Below the pieces are notes generated by a model. That model searched no databases. It saw nothing but the letters and a program-made list of their open reading frames with translations, and had not been told where the DNA came from. DNA of 18,995 bases from assembly GCA_017424205.1 (NCBI GenBank), contig JAFPAS010000001.1, positions 1 to 18,995 of the forward strand, in the 5' to 3' direction. Within the stretch, counting starts at the first letter, position 1. Every line of letters starts with the position of its first letter. Shown here piece after piece: positions 7,855 to 16,939 of the stretch. The translations under genes and the position numbers were made by a program. Source of the DNA: Prevotella sp. (GTDB taxonomy: Bacteria; Bacteroidota; Bacteroidia; Bacteroidales; Bacteroidaceae).

Positions 7855-7886
7855 TTTCATGGTGCAACTTTTTTTTTGTACTTTTG
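7855..7886 (+). promoter_or_regulatory. Promoter of the tamB-clp-trmH cluster
   Basis: TACTTTTG (7879-7886) matches the Bacteroidota -7 box TAnnTTTG and sits in TTGTACTTTTGCATC. TTTC (7855-7858), one mismatch from the TTTG -33 box, stands 20 nt upstream. A run of nine T precedes the -7 box. Transcription would start at about 7890. This overlaps the farthest upstream in-frame start of tamB, which matters for choosing that start. Confidence 0.65.
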
Positions 7887-10800
7887 CATCAAAAATTAGG
7901 ATATATCAAGAAATTTAAACACATAACGCTTATTATAACATGGACGCTCATCGGCATTTATGTTATGTCTGTTGCACTGCTGCATGTTCCAGCGGTGCAA
8001 CGTGGTATAGCTTGCAGAGTGTCAGATGTTTTGTCAGATGTTCTTGCTTCGCGAGTTAGTGTTAGAAATGTCAGTATAGGATTGTTTAATCGCATTGTAG
8101 TAGATGATATTGATGTATCCGACCAAAATGGGCAGCCATTATTCTCGTGTCATCGAGCATCTGTAAAGATTGCTGTTATGCCACTGCTGGAGGGGCGTAC
8201 GGTGATTACTTCAGCCCAATTGTTCGGAGCAGATGTCAGGTTGAAGCGTCAGCATAAAGACGCAGCATTAAACTGCCAATTTATATTAGATTTATTGTCG
8301 TCGGACGACTCTACATCACAAACCCCAATCGACTTGCAGATAGCATCTCTTGTGGTGCGTAATAGCGCAATTAGATATGACGTAGGCAAGACACCTCGAC
8401 AAAAATCGATTCTTGACCCGAATCATCTTCATATTGAAAAGCTCAGCGCTCATGTTATGCTTAACACCTTGACATCAGACACACTGTCGATGCGCATGAA
8501 GAAACTTTCATTTAGGGAGAAAAATTCTGGACTGATGCTGCAACGGCTTTCTTTTGCTGCAGATGCTGGACGATATACTGCTAATGTCAGAAATCTTGAA
8601 ATACAGACAGAATACAGTGATGTGTGTCTTGACGTCTCTGCCGAATTGAATGATGGAGAATTTCTGCGTGCCGCTTTGGTAAGCGACCATTCTTCTGTTG
8701 CCAGCCGTGATTTATCTCTCTTCGTAGCTGGTTTCCCCAAGATAGATAGAAATATTTTTATTGATGCTACGCTTACAGCTGATACGTCTACGGTAACTCT
8801 ATCACGATGTGATATCAGTACTGCTGGCAGAGACTTGAATCTGAAAGTAAATGGTGAGCTTCAAACAGACATAAATCTTGCTGCAAAGAATGATACACTT
8901 CCGCACGTTAAATGGCAACTTGAGTTGTTAGAAGCAAATATCGGCAGCGAGATGCTTGGTGTACTTCTAGATTCATTCGGGGCAGATGCGGCTGTTGCTT
9001 CAAGAATAGGAAATGTGACGTATACGGCAGAGGCAGAGGGTAGCAATAATATCATGGAGGCTTCTGGCCGTTTGGAATGTGCTGCGGGAAAAATTGCTCA
9101 TAGCATGTCGTTTGCCGATGGATGCTTGAGAGCAGAAATTGAAACGGACTCCCTTTTGGCCGGACAGATATTAGCGACAGACAAAGTGGGCACTGTAAAT
9201 GGTCATGCTGATATAAAAATGAATCTTTCACCAGATATGAAGGAGGCTGAATCTTTCAGCGTAGATATAAAATTGCCTGCAGTGACAGTAATGAGATATC
9301 CTTACAAAAATGTTACGGCAGCGGTCAAGTATGATGCTACGTCTGCTGAAATGCATTTTGACGTTGATGATATAAATGCACAGATGTCTGCACATATATC
9401 TGCAGACAATGTGCAGCCGATATTGTCTGCTATATTAGGAAAAGCGAACGCTGTTGCAGTGAATGAGAAAGTGAAAATTCCGTATCATATCGCCAACAGA
9501 AAGAATTCAAATGTTATACTAACAGCAGATGTCAGAAATTTTAATCCGCAGGCACTTAATTTAACAGAAAAATATGACGCGACCGTATTCTCTGGTTCTG
9601 TAAAAGTAGATGTCGGTTCATTTAAGCCTTCGTTCTCGCTTGCATCTCTGCTGGATGATGTTGAGATAGATGTGCGAGATTTACATATTGAAAGTCCTGT
9701 TGATAGATATGTATGCGACAGCCTGAAGATTTTATCGAATCGTCCTGCTGACGGTGTTCGCCAGATAGCGCTGCATTCGGATTTTGCGGAAATGCATGCA
9801 TCGGGACATTTTGATATTACTACGTTACAGCAGTCGCTCACTAATTTGGTTTCATCTAAGGTGCCTACATTGCCAGGACTGCCACAGTATGTGAAACAAA
9901 GCAATGATATACAGTTGACGGCTCGTATATCTGACGTAGAGCTGGTGAGACGATTGACGGGCATTGATATTGCCATAGGTGGTGATGCGGTTATTGATGC
10001 CTATATCAATGATAATACTGGTCAAGCAAATATATTGGTTAATGCGGGGCGTGTTCGTTATGGCAAAAACAGTCTTGAAGATATACATTTCAGTGTATAT
10101 TCTCCTGATGACTCATTGCACTATGAAATCAAGACAGCATGGCATGACACAAATGATGGAGTTACGGAATTGGATGTCAGAGGTTCTGCAGCAGGAAACA
10201 ACATAGATACCAAATTGACTTGGGACATTAATGATGATAAATCCTTCTGCGGAAGTTTGAATACTTCAAGCAGATTTTATAGCAATAAAGACGGAAAGGA
10301 TATTGCCCATATTAGCATATCACCGTCAGAAGTGCTGATAGGCGATTCTTTGTGGCATATAGATTCGTCAGAGATTGTCTATTCAGATAATTATCTTAAG
10401 GTAGATAATTTCCTTCTGCATCACGGAATGCAATATGTGGGTATTGATGGACTTGCTACTGCCAGCAATACAGACTCGCTTAACGTAGCGCTCCATGACG
10501 TCAATGTATCATATATATTAAATCTCGTGAATTTCCATTCTGTGGATTTTGAGGGATATGCGAGTGGAGATGTCGTTGTCAAGTCACTTTTTAAAGACCT
10601 TGACGCTTCTGCGCAACTTGATGTAAGAGACTTTAGATTTGAAAAGGGAAGAATGGGCACGTTGACGGTTTATGCTGATTGGGACAATGCTGACGGGCAG
10701 GTGAACCTAAGAGCCCAGTGTGCTGATGATAATGTTATTCCTATAGGCTATTTCCTTAAAGAACGACAGACGACAGGAACACAATATGGCAATGCGATGC

Positions 10801-12506
10801 TGCATGATGGCAGGACATTGATAAATGGTTACATCTCGGCAAAAAGAAATTATATAGATCTTGATATTAATGCACATAATACAAGAGCGGAGTTTGTAAA
10901 GAGTTTTTGTAGCAGTTTCCTTGATGATGTCAATGTGTGGGCTAACGGACGAGCACGCTTATGGGGCGACTTAAAGAAGATAAACCTCACAGGAAGTGTT
11001 GTTGCAAACGGCACAGTGCTTGTTACACCACTCAATGCTGAATATACGCTGAAAAATGATACAGTGAATTTTCTGCCGTCAGATATTGAATTTGCCAATT
11101 GTAATGTTTACGATCGTTACGGAAACAAGGCTGTCGTAAAAGGAGCATTGCATCATACGCATCTTAGCCGTATGACATACGATATTGACGTTGAGGCAGA
11201 TAAGATGCTGTGTTATGATTTTCCTGCGCTTGCCGGAGCTAGCTTTGGTGGATATGTCATAGCATCGGGAACATGCCGCATTACTGGCCGTCCAGGAGAA
11301 ACCGTGTTTGATATAGAAGCATATCCAGAAGAGACAACAGAGGTAATATATAATGTGTCTTCGCCCGATGCTTTGCAGAATCAGGAATTTATTACATGGA
11401 GAGACAAAGAGCAGTCGGTACAATACGGAACTCTGAAGTCTTCAGAAGAACTGAATGCAGCCTCCGATAACTCCGATGAATTCCGTTCAGATATGCGTCT
11501 GAATTTCCTAATTCATGCTAATCCTGCATGCACTCTGCGTCTTATTATGGACGATAGAACTGGTGATTATATCACGCTTAATGGAAATGGCACGTTGCGT
11601 GCTAATTACTACAATAAGGGTGGTATGCATATATATGGAAACTACAATGTTGTTGATGGGGAGTACAAGATGACGATACAACAGCTGATAACAAAAAGTT
11701 TCCGATTCCTTCCCGGTGGAACAATCGCCTTTGGCGGTGAGCCATTTAAGTCTGCAATTAATCTACAGGCGCAATATGTTGTGCCGTCGGTGCCGCTTTC
11801 TGATTTGAATATCGGAAATTCTTTTGCTAACAATACGGTAAAGGTAAATTGTCTCATGAATATCACTGGTACAGCAGAGCAACCTAGAGTAGATTTCGAC
11901 CTTAATTTACCACAAGCAAGTGCTGATGTGCAGCAGATGATAACTTCTATCATGGATTCAGAGCAAAAGCGTAATCAGCAGGTTGTTTATCTGCTTTCCG
12001 TTGGTAGATTCTATGCTGCAGACAACAACGCTTTGACAGAGACTGGCCAGTCTCAGGCTTCACTTGCAATGCAGTCGTTCCTGTCTGGTACACTTTCTCA
12101 GCAGATAAATAATGTAATTAGTGATGTCATATTGAAAAATCGCAACTGGAATTTTGGCGCGAATGTTTCGCCTGGCGATGAGGGCATGATGAATGCCGAA
12201 TACGAAGGACTGATATCTGGACGAATGTTCAATAATCGTCTGCAGGTAAATGGACAGTTCGGATATCGTGACAACCCTAATGCTACGACATCGTTTATAG
12301 GCGACTTTGATGTGCGATATCTTCTGCTTCCTAACGGCAATTTGCAGGTGAGAGTGTACAATCAGACATCTGATAGATATTTTTCAAAATCAACGCTTAA
12401 TACCCAAGGCATCGGCGTGGTATTCAAGCATGATTTTAATTCGTTCTTGCCAGTAAGGCGTGATAAGACAGAACAAGAATCTTTATTAGATTCGATTCCT
12501 AAGTAA
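7884..12506 (+). CDS. tamB: TamB-like translocation/assembly module protein (DUF490 C-terminal domain)
   Basis: This is a very long AsmA/TamB-type envelope protein (1540 residues from the TTG at 7884). By family knowledge these proteins are anchored in the inner membrane and span the periplasm as a beta-rich groove, serving phospholipid transport or outer-membrane protein assembly. Seen here: one N-terminal membrane helix (about residues 14-34), a long beta-strand-rich middle without cysteine-rich or enzymatic motifs, and the conserved C-terminal block from about residue 1200 (GNYNVVDGEYKMTI, FLPGGTIAFGGEPF) through NRLQVNGQFGYRDNP. The start is uncertain: TTG 7884 lies in the -7 box, the first ATG (7965, codon 28) would cut the membrane helix in half, and ATC at 7905, giving an MKKFK-like start, is a possible non-standard start. 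No tamA lies in this window. Confidence 0.88.
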   Translation: MHQKLGYIKKFKHITLIITWTLIGIYVMSVALLHVPAVQRGIACRVSDVLSDVLASRVSVRNVSIGLFNRIVVDDIDVSDQNGQPLFSCHRASVKIAVMPLLEGRTVITSAQLFGADVRLKRQHKDAALNCQFILDLLSSDDSTSQTPIDLQIASLVVRNSAIRYDVGKTPRQKSILDPNHLHIEKLSAHVMLNTLTSDTLSMRMKKLSFREKNSGLMLQRLSFAADAGRYTANVRNLEIQTEYSDVCLDVSAELNDGEFLRAALVSDHSSVASRDLSLFVAGFPKIDRNIFIDATLTADTSTVTLSRCDISTAGRDLNLKVNGELQTDINLAAKNDTLPHVKWQLELLEANIGSEMLGVLLDSFGADAAVASRIGNVTYTAEAEGSNNIMEASGRLECAAGKIAHSMSFADGCLRAEIETDSLLAGQILATDKVGTVNGHADIKMNLSPDMKEAESFSVDIKLPAVTVMRYPYKNVTAAVKYDATSAEMHFDVDDINAQMSAHISADNVQPILSAILGKANAVAVNEKVKIPYHIANRKNSNVILTADVRNFNPQALNLTEKYDATVFSGSVKVDVGSFKPSFSLASLLDDVEIDVRDLHIESPVDRYVCDSLKILSNRPADGVRQIALHSDFAEMHASGHFDITTLQQSLTNLVSSKVPTLPGLPQYVKQSNDIQLTARISDVELVRRLTGIDIAIGGDAVIDAYINDNTGQANILVNAGRVRYGKNSLEDIHFSVYSPDDSLHYEIKTAWHDTNDGVTELDVRGSAAGNNIDTKLTWDINDDKSFCGSLNTSSRFYSNKDGKDIAHISISPSEVLIGDSLWHIDSSEIVYSDNYLKVDNFLLHHGMQYVGIDGLATASNTDSLNVALHDVNVSYILNLVNFHSVDFEGYASGDVVVKSLFKDLDASAQLDVRDFRFEKGRMGTLTVYADWDNADGQVNLRAQCADDNVIPIGYFLKERQTTGTQYGNAMLHDGRTLINGYISAKRNYIDLDINAHNTRAEFVKSFCSSFLDDVNVWANGRARLWGDLKKINLTGSVVANGTVLVTPLNAEYTLKNDTVNFLPSDIEFANCNVYDRYGNKAVVKGALHHTHLSRMTYDIDVEADKMLCYDFPALAGASFGGYVIASGTCRITGRPGETVFDIEAYPEETTEVIYNVSSPDALQNQEFITWRDKEQSVQYGTLKSSEELNAASDNSDEFRSDMRLNFLIHANPACTLRLIMDDRTGDYITLNGNGTLRANYYNKGGMHIYGNYNVVDGEYKMTIQQLITKSFRFLPGGTIAFGGEPFKSAINLQAQYVVPSVPLSDLNIGNSFANNTVKVNCLMNITGTAEQPRVDFDLNLPQASADVQQMITSIMDSEQKRNQQVVYLLSVGRFYAADNNALTETGQSQASLAMQSFLSGTLSQQINNVISDVILKNRNWNFGANVSPGDEGMMNAEYEGLISGRMFNNRLQVNGQFGYRDNPNATTSFIGDFDVRYLLLPNGNLQVRVYNQTSDRYFSKSTLNTQGIGVVFKHDFNSFLPVRRDKTEQESLLDSIPK

Positions 12507-12524
12507 TTGCTATATTGAGTAGTC

Positions 12525-14729
12525 ATGATACAAGATAAAAATTATAATATAGAAGAGCCGAATATATTAACGCCTATTGAGTTCTCTCATTCTGATATGT
12601 TATTAGGTGAGGAGAAAAATGCATTTACGGATTCTGCTGACGACGATAAAACCAACGATAGTCCATTCTCCTCTTTGGGAGATATGCTCGACGAGGCATC
12701 ACGTATGCTTAATGATGCGCTGAACGAACAGATGAGCAGACAAAGGCGCAGGTCGCAGAATGGCGATGCTGGCTCATCTACTCCTTTTATAGAGAAGTTT
12801 TGTACAGACATGACAGCTGTAGCTGCCAGTAAAGACCCGCTTGTGGGCCGTGAGAAAGAACTGGAGCGCATGACCGAGGTGCTGTGTCGTAGAAAGAAGA
12901 ATAATATTGTCCTTGTAGGTGAGCCAGGTGTGGGGAAAAATGCCATAGTAGAAGGACTGGCGCAACATATTTCTTGCGGAACAGCTTCTCCTCTACTCAG
13001 GGGAAAACGTATTCTTTCGCTCGATATGGCAGCAATGCTTGCTGGTACAAAGTATCGTGGTGATTTTGAAGAACGAATCAAAGGACTAATTCGCGAATTA
13101 GAAAATAATGATAGCATAATCCTTTTCATAGATGAAATACACACGATTGTAGGGGCTGGTGCATCGTCGGGTTCTGCTGATGCTGCCAATATGCTGAAGC
13201 CAGCGCTTGCGAGTGGTAAAATCCAGTGCATCGGTGCAACAACACTTGACGAATACCGGAAGACGATAGAGCGTGATGGCGCATTGGAACGTCGTTTTCA
13301 GAAAATTATAGTTTATCCTACATCCGAGAGCGGCACACTGGCGATACTTTATGGACTAAAAGACCGTTACCAGCAATATCATAATGTGATATATACAGAC
13401 GAGGCCATCAAGGCATGTGTCGTTCAGAGTTCGAAATATATTCTGGCGCGTGCACAGCCAGATAAGGCTATTGACGTTATGGATGAGGCGGGTGCGCATG
13501 TCCGAATGAAGCATGCTGTCGTTTCACCGTTAGTAAAACGCTTGGAAACAGAATTGCAACAGGTTAAGATCGAGAAACAAGCTGCTGTCGAACAGCAGAA
13601 TTTCGAACTTGCAGCTGTATTGCGCAATAAGCAGGCTGCTTTGCAGTCAAGACTAACAGAGATAGAGCAGGATGCGCATCATGCAGATAACGAATCACAT
13701 ATTGTTACTGAGTCAGACGTCAATAATGTAGTAGCCCGTACTAGTGGCATACCTGTGCATAAAATTGATGGTGATGAGATTGTCAGGCTTCGGAATTTAT
13801 CGACAGTGCTCCGAAGCAAAATTATCGGACAGGACCATGCTGCTGAAACCGTGGCACATGCTATTCAACGCAACCGCATCGGACTGAAGCCGCAGCATCG
13901 TCCCGTTGGCACATTTCTGTTTCTTGGACCTACCGGTGTAGGAAAAACCTATATGGCGCAGACTATAGCTAGAGAGATCTACGGCACAGAAGATGCGCTT
14001 ATACGTGTTGATATGAGCGAGTATAACGAGTCGTTCAATACCTCGCGGCTTTTGGGGGCGCCTCCTGGATATGTCGGATATGACGAAGGAGGACAATTAA
14101 CCGAACGTGTACGCCGCCGTCCGTACTCTGTCATATTATTTGACGAAATAGAGAAGGCACATCAGAATGTTTACAATATATTGCTGCAGGTTCTAGACGA
14201 AGGTCGCCTAACTGATGGCAATGGACGACTTGTTGACTTCAGCAATGCTATTATAATAATGACATCTAATACAGGCACACGGCAGCTGAAGGAGTTCGGA
14301 CGTGGAATAGGTTTCGGTACACATGAGCGTGAGAAAGGAAGTCTGGCATACCAACAATACGCAGACTCCGTCATTCGTAAAGCTCTTTCACGCCAATTCG
14401 CACCAGAATTTCTTAATCGCTTAGATGAGATTGTTGTGTTTAATCATCTCAACAACAGCGATATGCGCCAGATTGTTAATATAGAACTTCAGTCGCTTGC
14501 CTGTCGATTAGGTGATATAGGATTGAAGCTTCGTGTGTCAGATAAGGCGCGTGATTTCCTCTCTGCAAAGGGATATGACGAACAGTATGGTGCTCGCCCA
14601 TTGAGACGTACTATACAGAAGATGCTGGAGGATGAAATCTCAAATATGATTCTCAGCGGGAAGATTCCCCAAAGTGGTGTAATTAGTGTCAGAAAACCGA
14701 AGTCAGCAGATTCTCTGCTATTCGAATAG
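12525..14729 (+). CDS. Clp/Hsp100 AAA+ ATPase, ClpC/ClpA-like, lacking the Clp_N domain
   Basis: This is a double-ring protein unfoldase, 734 residues. The first 90 residues or so are acidic and polar with no recognisable Clp_N repeats. D1 has Walker A GEPGVGKN (132-139; Asn139 where Ser/Thr is normal), pore loop AGTKYRGD (173-180), Walker B ILFIDE (199-204) and arginines 256-257. A short UVR-like coiled segment (about 345-380) replaces the long ClpB middle domain, pointing to the ClpC type. D2 is intact: Walker A GPTGVGKT (468-475), pore GYVGY (515-519), Walker B VILFDE (536-541), Arg632 and sensor 2 GARPLRR (689-695). An IGF tripeptide (595-597) suits docking to ClpP. It starts 18 nt after tamB, so it is probably in the same operon. 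Loss of the N-domain suggests a restricted or different set of adaptors. Confidence 0.9.
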   Translation: MIQDKNYNIEEPNILTPIEFSHSDMLLGEEKNAFTDSADDDKTNDSPFSSLGDMLDEASRMLNDALNEQMSRQRRRSQNGDAGSSTPFIEKFCTDMTAVAASKDPLVGREKELERMTEVLCRRKKNNIVLVGEPGVGKNAIVEGLAQHISCGTASPLLRGKRILSLDMAAMLAGTKYRGDFEERIKGLIRELENNDSIILFIDEIHTIVGAGASSGSADAANMLKPALASGKIQCIGATTLDEYRKTIERDGALERRFQKIIVYPTSESGTLAILYGLKDRYQQYHNVIYTDEAIKACVVQSSKYILARAQPDKAIDVMDEAGAHVRMKHAVVSPLVKRLETELQQVKIEKQAAVEQQNFELAAVLRNKQAALQSRLTEIEQDAHHADNESHIVTESDVNNVVARTSGIPVHKIDGDEIVRLRNLSTVLRSKIIGQDHAAETVAHAIQRNRIGLKPQHRPVGTFLFLGPTGVGKTYMAQTIAREIYGTEDALIRVDMSEYNESFNTSRLLGAPPGYVGYDEGGQLTERVRRRPYSVILFDEIEKAHQNVYNILLQVLDEGRLTDGNGRLVDFSNAIIIMTSNTGTRQLKEFGRGIGFGTHEREKGSLAYQQYADSVIRKALSRQFAPEFLNRLDEIVVFNHLNNSDMRQIVNIELQSLACRLGDIGLKLRVSDKARDFLSAKGYDEQYGARPLRRTIQKMLEDEISNMILSGKIPQSGVISVRKPKSADSLLFE

Positions 14730-14781
14730 CAATATATCTGATACAGATGACTATCTAATCCACCATATAATATTCTAAAAA

Positions 14782-15543
14782 ATGATTAGCAAGGCAAAAA
14801 TAAAATTTATACGTTCTCTGGAACAGAAGAAATATCGCAGGACAGAACGTTTGTTCGTAGCTGAAGGACCGAAGGTTGTGTCTGACATAATGAAGGTTGT
14901 GACACCGGTGATTGTTGTTGCCACTTCTGACTGGATTAACTCCCACCGTAATTCACTCCCTGATGCAACAGAACTTTACGAGGTCGACCACGATACATTG
15001 TGCAAGGTGTCTTTCTTACAGCATCCTCAACACGTCATTGCTGTCTTTTCGCAAGATTCCCTTGTGCCTTCCCAAGTCCCGTTTGATACACGTGCCCTAA
15101 GCCTTGCGCTCGACGGTGTTCAAGACCCAGGAAATCTGGGTACAATCATTCGTATTGCCGACTGGTTCGGAATAAAAAACATCTATTGCAGCTTAGACAC
15201 TGCTGACGTGTGGAATCCCAAGGTCGTGCAGGCAACAATGGGCAGCATAGCCCGTGTGGCTGTCCGCTATCAGCCGCTGACAGAACTTCTTGACACGCTG
15301 CCTCCTGGTTTCCCTATCTACGGAACAATGCTCGATGGAGATGATATATCAGAAACGAAATTCAATTCTTGCGGCATAATCGTAATGGGAAACGAAGGAA
15401 ACGGCATTTCGCCCGAAATTGCTCGACGGCTGACCCATCGCGTCTTGATACCAAATTTTCCGAAGGGAGAACCTACAGCCGATTCACTCAACGTAGCAAT
15501 AGCTACAGCTATAACGTGTTTTGTGGCGAGAAACGCGAAATGA
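14782..15543 (+). CDS. SpoU/TrmH-family RNA 2'-O-methyltransferase
   Basis: This 253-residue protein is an S-adenosylmethionine-dependent RNA ribose methylase of the SPOUT class. An N-terminal substrate-binding part (RLFVAEGPKVV near residues 24-33) is typical of rRNA-type members. The three family motifs follow: motif 1 DGVQDPGNLGTIIRIA (111-126, Asn118 and Arg124), motif 2 IVMGNEGNGIS (200-210) and motif 3 SLNVAIATAI (235-244). Together these form the trefoil-knot cofactor site. The target nucleotide cannot be told from sequence; 23S rRNA is likeliest by family resemblance. It follows the clp gene by 52 nt with no terminator or -7 box between, so it probably shares the tamB transcript. Confidence 0.92.
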   Translation: MISKAKIKFIRSLEQKKYRRTERLFVAEGPKVVSDIMKVVTPVIVVATSDWINSHRNSLPDATELYEVDHDTLCKVSFLQHPQHVIAVFSQDSLVPSQVPFDTRALSLALDGVQDPGNLGTIIRIADWFGIKNIYCSLDTADVWNPKVVQATMGSIARVAVRYQPLTELLDTLPPGFPIYGTMLDGDDISETKFNSCGIIVMGNEGNGISPEIARRLTHRVLIPNFPKGEPTADSLNVAIATAITCFVARNAK

Positions 15544-15587
15544 GATTTATTAATAATATTTCCTCATATATACAATAAATACCATTA

Positions 15588-15599
15588 TATAACGTTATA
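15588..15599. promoter_or_regulatory. 12-bp palindrome upstream of the polysaccharide genes
   Basis: TATAACGTTATA is a perfect palindrome 43 nt before the ATG of the phosphoglycosyl transferase gene, in very AT-rich DNA where such symmetry can arise by chance. It could be an operator. No TAnnTTTG -7 box is seen between 15544 and 15641. Confidence 0.2.
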
Positions 15600-15641
15600 A
15601 TATTATAAAATTACAGAACAGAGTATAAGAAAAAGAAAAGT

Positions 15642-16772
15642 ATGATTACGTCAATCGTCATATTGTTATCTACACTGGTTATATCGGCTGTGATAGGGAT
15701 ATATACTATTCCTCGCATAGTGCGGTTGTCGCGTGAGTTGCATCTGTATGATTTACCTGACAGCAGGAAGGTGCACACTATACCTGTTCCGCGGTTAGGT
15801 GGCGTGGCTTTTCTTCCTACTGTTATTATTTCAATTGCAGCGGTGGTTGCTGTAGCTTCGAGATTTGGCATAACCTTTGGTTCACTGAGTGAAGCTGGTG
15901 CTCCACAGCATTTCGTGGCGTATCTTGCAGGAGCGATGATGCTTTATTGTCTAGGCATATATGATGATGTGCATGGTGTGGGTTATAAGTTGAAGTTTGC
16001 TATACAGATATTTGCAGCATTTTTACTTTGTGTTAGTGGTCTGTGGATAGCTTCTTTTGACCATATATTCTATATTGATAGAATACCATATTGGATAGGA
16101 ATGCCGCTAACAGTTATTTTTGTCGTATATATCACAAATGCGATAAATCTTATAGACGGCATTGACGGTCTTGCTTCAGGACTGTCTGCCATATCTCTTT
16201 TTGTGGCGATATTGCTGTGCATGATGTCCGGCGATATTATTTGGGCGATGCTTGCGATAGCATATCTCGGTGTAGTCCTGACATTTTTCTGCTTTAATGT
16301 GTACGGAGGCAAGAACAAGGTGTTTATGGGCGATGCCGGTTCGCTGACTTTGGGATATACGTTAAGCTTTATTGTCTTACATTTTTGGCAGGCGCATCCG
16401 GTGTGGAATCCGTATCTTCATAACATAGGAATAATAATTTTGAGCACATTGATCATACCGATGCTTGATGTAGTCAGAGTAATGATGAGCCGCATCCGCG
16501 ACGGACGAAATCCGTTTTTGCCAGATAAGAATCATATTCATCACAAGTTAATGAGGACTGGCTTGTCAGGAAGAATGACGATGTTGACAATACTAGTGAT
16601 ATCTATAGCATTTATAGTATCAAATTATCTTGTTGCGTCCTTCCTTAGCCAGACACTGATGGTGGTGCTTGATATATTCTTCTTCATTCTGATGCATTTG
16701 ATTATTAACTTCTTTATAAGGAGGAAGGAGAAAAATACGGATGCCAGATGGAAAAGAGCATATATGCTTTAA
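15642..16772 (+). CDS. WecA/MraY-type polyprenyl-phosphate sugar-1-phosphate transferase
   Basis: This membrane enzyme of glycosyltransferase family 4 moves a sugar 1-phosphate (often GlcNAc-1-P) from UDP-sugar onto undecaprenyl phosphate, the first step of O-antigen, capsule or related glycan synthesis. The 376-residue polytopic protein has the early LPDSRKVHTIPVPRLGG block (38-54), the catalytic Asp pair in YDDVHGVGYKLKFAIQ (107-122, D108-D109), NAINLIDGIDGLA (166-178), FMGDAGS (228-234, D231) and the HIHH cluster (298-301) near the cytoplasmic loop. These favour WecA over MraY, which acts in peptidoglycan synthesis and normally sits in the cell-wall gene cluster. It is the first gene of the polysaccharide group, with wzz and a flippase after it. 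The exact sugar is unknown. Confidence 0.92.
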   Translation: MITSIVILLSTLVISAVIGIYTIPRIVRLSRELHLYDLPDSRKVHTIPVPRLGGVAFLPTVIISIAAVVAVASRFGITFGSLSEAGAPQHFVAYLAGAMMLYCLGIYDDVHGVGYKLKFAIQIFAAFLLCVSGLWIASFDHIFYIDRIPYWIGMPLTVIFVVYITNAINLIDGIDGLASGLSAISLFVAILLCMMSGDIIWAMLAIAYLGVVLTFFCFNVYGGKNKVFMGDAGSLTLGYTLSFIVLHFWQAHPVWNPYLHNIGIIILSTLIIPMLDVVRVMMSRIRDGRNPFLPDKNHIHHKLMRTGLSGRMTMLTILVISIAFIVSNYLVASFLSQTLMVVLDIFFFILMHLIINFFIRRKEKNTDARWKRAYML

Positions 16773-16776
16773 TACC

Positions 16777-16828
16777 GTACAGGGATTAAAGTACAGATAA
16801 TAGAGAGTAGCTTACTCTTTCCCCGTAC
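16777..16828 (+). other. Inverted repeat between the transferase and wzz genes
   Basis: GTACAGGGA (16777-16785) pairs with TCCCCGTAC (16820-16828) with one mismatch. Inside is a small AGAGT/ACTCT hairpin (16804-16818). The hexamer GTACAG occurs three times (16777, 16791, 16825). No T-run follows, so it is not a clear terminator; it could be a processing or regulatory structure. Confidence 0.35.
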
Positions 16829-16847
16829 AGTACCAACAATACATTAT

Positions 16848-16891
16848 CGACGATGACGATAAAATGAATGATGATGATAATCATTAAACAA
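16848..16891 (+). repeat. Short GAT/ATG simple repeat in the wzz leader
   Basis: A stretch built of GATGACGAT and ATGATGATGATAAT precedes wzz. It offers several in-frame ATG codons (from 16868) that could be mistaken for the gene start. Confidence 0.5.
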
Positions 16892-16939
16892 TTAACCCCT
16901 AAAAATCGTTTGCTTCATAATAAAAAAATAAAAGATATT

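Noticed and set aside
12587..13231. A 214-codon open frame on the - strand
   Set aside because: It lies opposite the Clp ATPase D1 region; the serine- and proline-rich translation is typical of a reverse-strand shadow.
16868..16939. A 24-codon N-terminal extension of the Wzz protein
   Set aside because: It starts in a simple ATG repeat and is followed by lysine- and asparagine-rich leader sequence; ATG 16940 gives a typical N-terminus.
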